Under the pieces are notes generated by a model that had not been told where the DNA came from, did no database searches, and saw only the letters and a program-made list of their open reading frames with translations. From the NCBI GenBank assembly GCA_902779395.1, contig CACZBK010000020.1, forward strand, positions 19,024 through 83,023: 64,000 bases of DNA, in the 5' to 3' direction. This stretch comes from an uncultured Lachnospiraceae bacterium (lineage in GTDB: Bacteria > Bacillota > Clostridia > Lachnospirales > Lachnospiraceae). Positions 60,461 through 64,000 of this stretch are shown in pieces (the stretch's first letter is position 1; every line of letters begins with the position of its first letter). The translations under genes were made by a program, and so were the position numbers.

Positions 60461-61947
60461 GCCCTGCGCTCCTTAAGCTCTTTGTTGATCTCCTCCATCT
60501 TCTCCTCGGTAAGTATGAATTTCTTAAAGAAGATAAATAAGGCTATCAGCATTCCCGCTATAGGCAGCACTGTCATTGTAAGCCGCAGCCCCGGCAGATT
60601 GGCAGATGAGAGCTCACCGGCACTGGCCACTCCTTCCGAATCCCGGCTGATATGAAAGATATCCAGCGCGATACCCGTGATAAATACAGCCACACCGCTT
60701 GCCAGCTTTACCACAAAGGTCTGCATCGAAAAGATAACCGATTCATCGCGCCTCTTATTCTTAAGCTCCCCGTAATCTACGGTATTGGCAAGGAATACCG
60801 TAGTGAGTACCGTAAGCAGTCCGAAAGCCACGAATACGAAGAAGCCGGGGATAAGTAAAAGCCCCAGGCTCTTTACTCCGCTCATCATCATTATGAGCAG
60901 TACCGCATACCCTCCTATCGCAAAAGTAAAGCTTAAGTAGCAGACTTTTGTTACACTCATAAATTTCCTTACGAGCGGATAGATCACCATCATTGAGAGT
61001 ATCTGCATGCCTCCGCCAAAGGTATTGAACAATACATAGGTACCGTTCCAGTCCGCCCCGCCTATATCATATTTAAAGAAATAGATAAGAAGATTTGATG
61101 TGATATAAAGCGAAGCATTTACCAATACGATGGTGATAACAACGGTCATTGCCTGATCATTAGTGACCAGTGCTTTAAACATCGCGCCGATGGACGGGCT
61201 TTCCATGTCAACACTGCTCTTTTCTTTGATGGTCAGGCAGGTTATCGTTATAAATATCACAAATACTATGGCAATGCCAAGTGCGAATAATGAGAATCCG
61301 CTCCGTTCTACAGGATTATTAAGCTCCGCAAGCATCGCATTGAGCTCGGCGATAACTGTCTCATCCGTAGCATTCTTGATCTGTCCGGCGATCCTTTGAG
61401 CCTGAGCAGCTTCCTTAGGATGTATAAGTGCGCCTAAAAGCGGCACAACCAGCATGGTGATCACTGTTATAAGCGCCGAACCCACACCTGCGCATGAACG
61501 CGCCATAGCCGTAAGAGCTTCTCTTTCTTTTCCGCCCTCGGTAAAAGCAGGTATCATCGACCAGTAAGGGATATCCATCATGGTATAGGTCACGCCCCAG
61601 AGAATGTAAAAGACAGCCGCATAAGCCGCCAGTCCCGCGCCGTTTAATGCCGGCGGTGCAGAGAATACCAGCCACAGCACTATTGCATTTGTGATCGTTC
61701 CTATCATCAGCCACGGCCTGAACTTGCCCCACTTGGTTTTTGTTTTGGCTACCACAACACCCATTATCGGATCATTAAAAGCATCAAAAACACGGGCAGC
61801 CATCATTATAGCCCCCATAACGGTTCCCTTTATTCCCAACAGATCCTGATAATAATAAAGAATGTAACTTGCGGAAAGCATATAGACCATATCCTTTCCC
61901 ACAGCGCCCAATCCATAGGCTGCCTTTTCCCTGAAAGAAAGCTTCAT
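60457..61947 (-). CDS. GPH-family sugar:cation symporter (MelB-like)
   Basis: A 496-residue transporter with about 12 helices of the glycoside-pentoside-hexuronide family. The N-terminal motif KAAYGLGAVGKDMVYM and the DAFNDPIMGVVVAKT loop are family hallmarks. Because the downstream genes cut alpha- and beta-galactosides, it probably imports melibiose, raffinose-type or galacto-oligosaccharides. It is first in the operon, with AAGGAGG before the ATG. Confidence 0.9.
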   Translation of the reverse strand: MKLSFREKAAYGLGAVGKDMVYMLSASYILYYYQDLLGIKGTVMGAIMMAARVFDAFNDPIMGVVVAKTKTKWGKFRPWLMIGTITNAIVLWLVFSAPPALNGAGLAAYAAVFYILWGVTYTMMDIPYWSMIPAFTEGGKEREALTAMARSCAGVGSALITVITMLVVPLLGALIHPKEAAQAQRIAGQIKNATDETVIAELNAMLAELNNPVERSGFSLFALGIAIVFVIFITITCLTIKEKSSVDMESPSIGAMFKALVTNDQAMTVVITIVLVNASLYITSNLLIYFFKYDIGGADWNGTYVLFNTFGGGMQILSMMVIYPLVRKFMSVTKVCYLSFTFAIGGYAVLLIMMMSGVKSLGLLLIPGFFVFVAFGLLTVLTTVFLANTVDYGELKNKRRDESVIFSMQTFVVKLASGVAVFITGIALDIFHISRDSEGVASAGELSSANLPGLRLTMTVLPIAGMLIALFIFFKKFILTEEKMEEINKELKERRA

Positions 61948-62024
61948 AAAAATACCTCCTTGTATTATGTTGTATCCGTAATCCCCAATTCAAGCCCCCG
62001 CATTCTTTCTGCAAAGACAGTTTT

Positions 62025-62090
62025 ATTATACCTTATAACAGCAGCTTTTACAAGGAATGTATGGACTAAGCCCCGGCTATAGGGTATAAT
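62025..62090. promoter_or_regulatory. Back-to-back promoters of the galactoside operon and galK
   Basis: Minus strand: TTGTAA (62048-62053), 17 nt, TATAAT (62025-62030) for the symporter operon. Plus strand: TGGACT (62062-62067), 17 nt, TATAAT (62085-62090) for galK. The -35 hexamers are only 8 bp apart, so one bound regulator could control both. Confidence 0.7.
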
Positions 62091-62160
62091 CAGTCAGGCC
62101 CTTTCAGGCTGTCTGCGTACTCAAGACTCACACGGGCCCAATAAAAACAGGAGGATCATC

Positions 62161-63441
62161 ATGAACGCTTCAGAACTGATAGAATACATACGATCCGATA
62201 CGTATAAAGACCGCTTTTGCGAGATCTATGTCGATCCGTCTCTTTACGAAAAACAGAAAAAACGCACTATAAACGCCGTAGAGTGTTTTATCAAAAACTT
62301 TGGTGCTGAAGGTGAACTGAATATCTTTTCGGCTCCCGGGCGCAGTGAGATAGCCGGTAATCACACCGACCACCAGCACGGAGAGGTCATGGCCGCATCG
62401 ATCAACAGGGATGCCATTGCCGTCGCCCGCAAAAAAGACGGCAATTACGTACGCTTGATATCCGACGGCTCTGATATGATAAGCATAGATATCACCGATC
62501 TGTCCGCCAGAAAGGAAGAAGAAGGCACTACCGAAGGCATCATACGCGGAATGCTGTATGCCGTTAAAGACCACGGATATACCCCCGGCGGTTTTGATGC
62601 TTATGTGACCAGCCAGGTGCTTATAGGCGCAGGACTCTCTTCCTCCGCTGCTTTCGAAACCCTGATAGGAGTCATCGAATCATATCTTTACAATGACGGT
62701 GCCATCTCCGCTACCGAGATAGCTATAATGGGCCAGTATTCGGAAAACGTATTCTTCGGCAAACCCTGCGGTCTCATGGATCAGATGGCCTGTTCCGTAG
62801 GCAGTATGGTACATATTGATTTTGAAGATCCGAAGGCCCCCGTTACCGAAAAGATCGTATTTGATTTTGCGCGCAGGGGCTTGCGTCTGTGCATCACCGA
62901 TACCAAAGGCAGCCATGCAGATCTGACTCCCGACTATGCTGCCGTCCCTGCTGAGATGAGATCCGCTGCAGCATATTTCGGAAAAGATGTACTAAGGGAA
63001 GTATCCGAGTCTGACTTTATCAAAGCTATCCCTGCCATCCGTGAAAAATGCGGTGACCGTGCCGTGCTCCGCGGACTTCACTTCTATAACGAGAACAAAC
63101 GCGTTAAACAGGACGTTGAAGCACTCAAAGCAGGCGACATCGACGGTTTCCTGAAAGGAGTTCAGGCCTCCGGCGATTCATCCTTTAAGTATCTGCAGAA
63201 TGTATACACCACTCACGACGTACAGCACCAGAATGTTTCCATAGCGCTGGCAGTAAGTGAAGCAGTACTTAACGGCCGCGGTGCCTGCCGCGTACACGGC
63301 GGCGGCTTTGCAGGGACCATACAGGCCTGGGTTCCCGATGATCTGTGCGATGCTTATAAAAAAGCCCTCGACAATATCTTCGGCGACGGCTCCTGCGAGA
63401 TCCTATGTATACGTCCATGTGGCGGGATCAGGCTTATCTGA
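62161..63441 (+). CDS. galK: Galactokinase
   Basis: A 426-residue GHMP-family galactokinase making galactose-1-phosphate. Sugar-binding motif FSAPGRSEIAGNHTDHQHGE, ATP loop GAGLSSSAAFETLIG and the catalytic Asp in CGLMDQMACSVG are all present, as is VHGGGFAGTIQ near the end. AGGAGG lies before the ATG. The gene is divergent from the GPH/GH36/GH2 operon, completing galactoside breakdown. No galT or galE is in view. Confidence 0.95.
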   Translation: MNASELIEYIRSDTYKDRFCEIYVDPSLYEKQKKRTINAVECFIKNFGAEGELNIFSAPGRSEIAGNHTDHQHGEVMAASINRDAIAVARKKDGNYVRLISDGSDMISIDITDLSARKEEEGTTEGIIRGMLYAVKDHGYTPGGFDAYVTSQVLIGAGLSSSAAFETLIGVIESYLYNDGAISATEIAIMGQYSENVFFGKPCGLMDQMACSVGSMVHIDFEDPKAPVTEKIVFDFARRGLRLCITDTKGSHADLTPDYAAVPAEMRSAAAYFGKDVLREVSESDFIKAIPAIREKCGDRAVLRGLHFYNENKRVKQDVEALKAGDIDGFLKGVQASGDSSFKYLQNVYTTHDVQHQNVSIALAVSEAVLNGRGACRVHGGGFAGTIQAWVPDDLCDAYKKALDNIFGDGSCEILCIRPCGGIRLI

Positions 63442-63493
63442 GGCATAAGAAAAAAGCTTACTGCCATTCTGTTCTCACGATCATCAATATCAA

Positions 63494-63519
63494 AAAGGCG
63501 CCCCATCAGGAGCGCCTTT
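63494..63519. terminator. Terminator between convergent galK and MFS genes
   Basis: AAAGGCGC (63494-63501) and GCGCCTTT (63512-63519) pair around a 10-nt loop. The minus-strand side has five U, the plus-strand side fewer; it can serve both converging genes. Confidence 0.8.
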
Positions 63520-63540
63520 AATAATACTGTCTTATCCCGC

Positions 63541-64000
63541 TTAAGCTTTCTTTGCCTGCTTAGCCTTATCAGTCGGCTTAACCAGCAGTAAGCATGCCAG
63601 CAGCGCGATGATATAGAGGATGATCGTAAAGATCAGAACGTTCTGATAACCGGTAGGATTAACGGCATTCATCTCATGGCTTGCAAGCAGTGCATCAACA
63701 TCAAGTCCTGCTGCCAGAGCTTCTTCCTTTGTGTAGAGGATCTTATTATAGATGTACTGCTCTACGCCTGTATTCTTAACTATCATTGATGCCACCTGAT
63801 TACCGGTAAGATCTGCAAATGCCCATGCGGAAAGTGTGATACCGTGGATCGCAGAGATACTTCCCATTCCGTAATGATCGGAAAGCAGTGTCGGCACGTT
63901 TGAGAAACCGCCGCCGTACCCGGCATTTACGATGTATACCAGAGCCAGTACCAGAACAGCCAGCACGATGTTGCCTGCACCGGTCTTGATACCGTTGGTC
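63541..64000 (-). CDS. OFA-type MFS transporter, C-terminal part (runs off right edge)
   Basis: The visible part, 152 residues and open to the edge, holds the last membrane helices of a major facilitator. GYGGGFSNVPTLLSDHYG and SAIHGITLSAWAFADLTGNQ match the oxalate/formate antiporter (OFA) subfamily, and a large loop with NKILYTKEEALAAGLDVDAL precedes the last helix. It ends with a Lys-rich tail. Substrate unknown; a monocarboxylate is typical of the subfamily. Confidence 0.82.
   Translation of the reverse strand, partial: TNGIKTGAGNIVLAVLVLALVYIVNAGYGGGFSNVPTLLSDHYGMGSISAIHGITLSAWAFADLTGNQVASMIVKNTGVEQYIYNKILYTKEEALAAGLDVDALLASHEMNAVNPTGYQNVLIFTIILYIIALLACLLLVKPTDKAKQAKKA

Overview
The window looks like a chromosomal segment of an anaerobic low-to-mid-GC Firmicute, most likely Lachnospiraceae-like. 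The grounds are AGGAGG-type ribosome sites, some TTG/GTG starts, a Bce-type peptide-sensing module, a GPH sugar symporter beside GH36/GH2 glycosidases, YtrA-type GntR regulators with CPBP and YhfC membrane proteases, and a Clostridia-type hairpin (REP) repeat. No rRNA, tRNA, CRISPR array or prophage was seen. Most genes are on the minus strand.

Layout. (1) 1-6.2 kb: an edge fragment, a DUF-type protein, then a plus-strand BceRS-BceAB-like module with a recognisable BceR box; its permease gene is broken by an inverted copy of a sequence lying 72 bp upstream. (2) 6.3-19.5 kb, minus strand: SGNH hydrolase, NahK-like kinase, sugar-sensor/GGDEF protein, GH13 glucosidase, radical SAM/SPASM protein, MATE exporter, pgeF, a metallo-beta-lactamase-fold hydrolase, a PlsC/zinc-ribbon protein, GH27 and ylmH. 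(3) 19.5-41.7 kb: a dense accessory block with nine GNAT-domain proteins (five of them fusions), small P-loop kinases, methyltransferases, Nudix, HAD, a deoxyinosine glycosylase-like enzyme, a two-gene ABC exporter and an ABC-F protein. Thirteen full-length 31-nt hairpin repeats and several halves are scattered through it, with one REP-associated tyrosine transposase (RAYT) that two of them flank. (4) 41.7-52.6 kb: a GGDEF protein, then two ABC-2 type transporter groups with two YtrA-like GntR repressors, CPBP and YhfC proteases, and palindromic operators on the promoters. (5) 52.7-54.2 kb: an ECF sigma factor followed by a membrane-anchored degenerate M23 protein. (6) 54.3-64 kb: aroA, then a galactoside operon (GPH symporter, GH36, GH2) divergent from galK, and the edge of an OFA-type MFS transporter.

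How the genes work together. The symporter, alpha- and beta-galactosidases and galactokinase make a complete route from galacto-oligosaccharide uptake to galactose-1-phosphate. The Bce module and the GntR/ABC/CPBP loci are envelope-stress and peptide-defence systems. The ABC-F gene has its own promoter, a four-codon MRIR leader ORF and an intrinsic terminator before its start, which is the layout of a ribosome-targeting-antibiotic attenuator. The most unusual structural observation is that in five genes, including the RAYT itself, the TGA stop codon is the first triplet of a TGAGGACA repeat arm, and the ABC-F protein reads into a repeat for its C-terminal tail.
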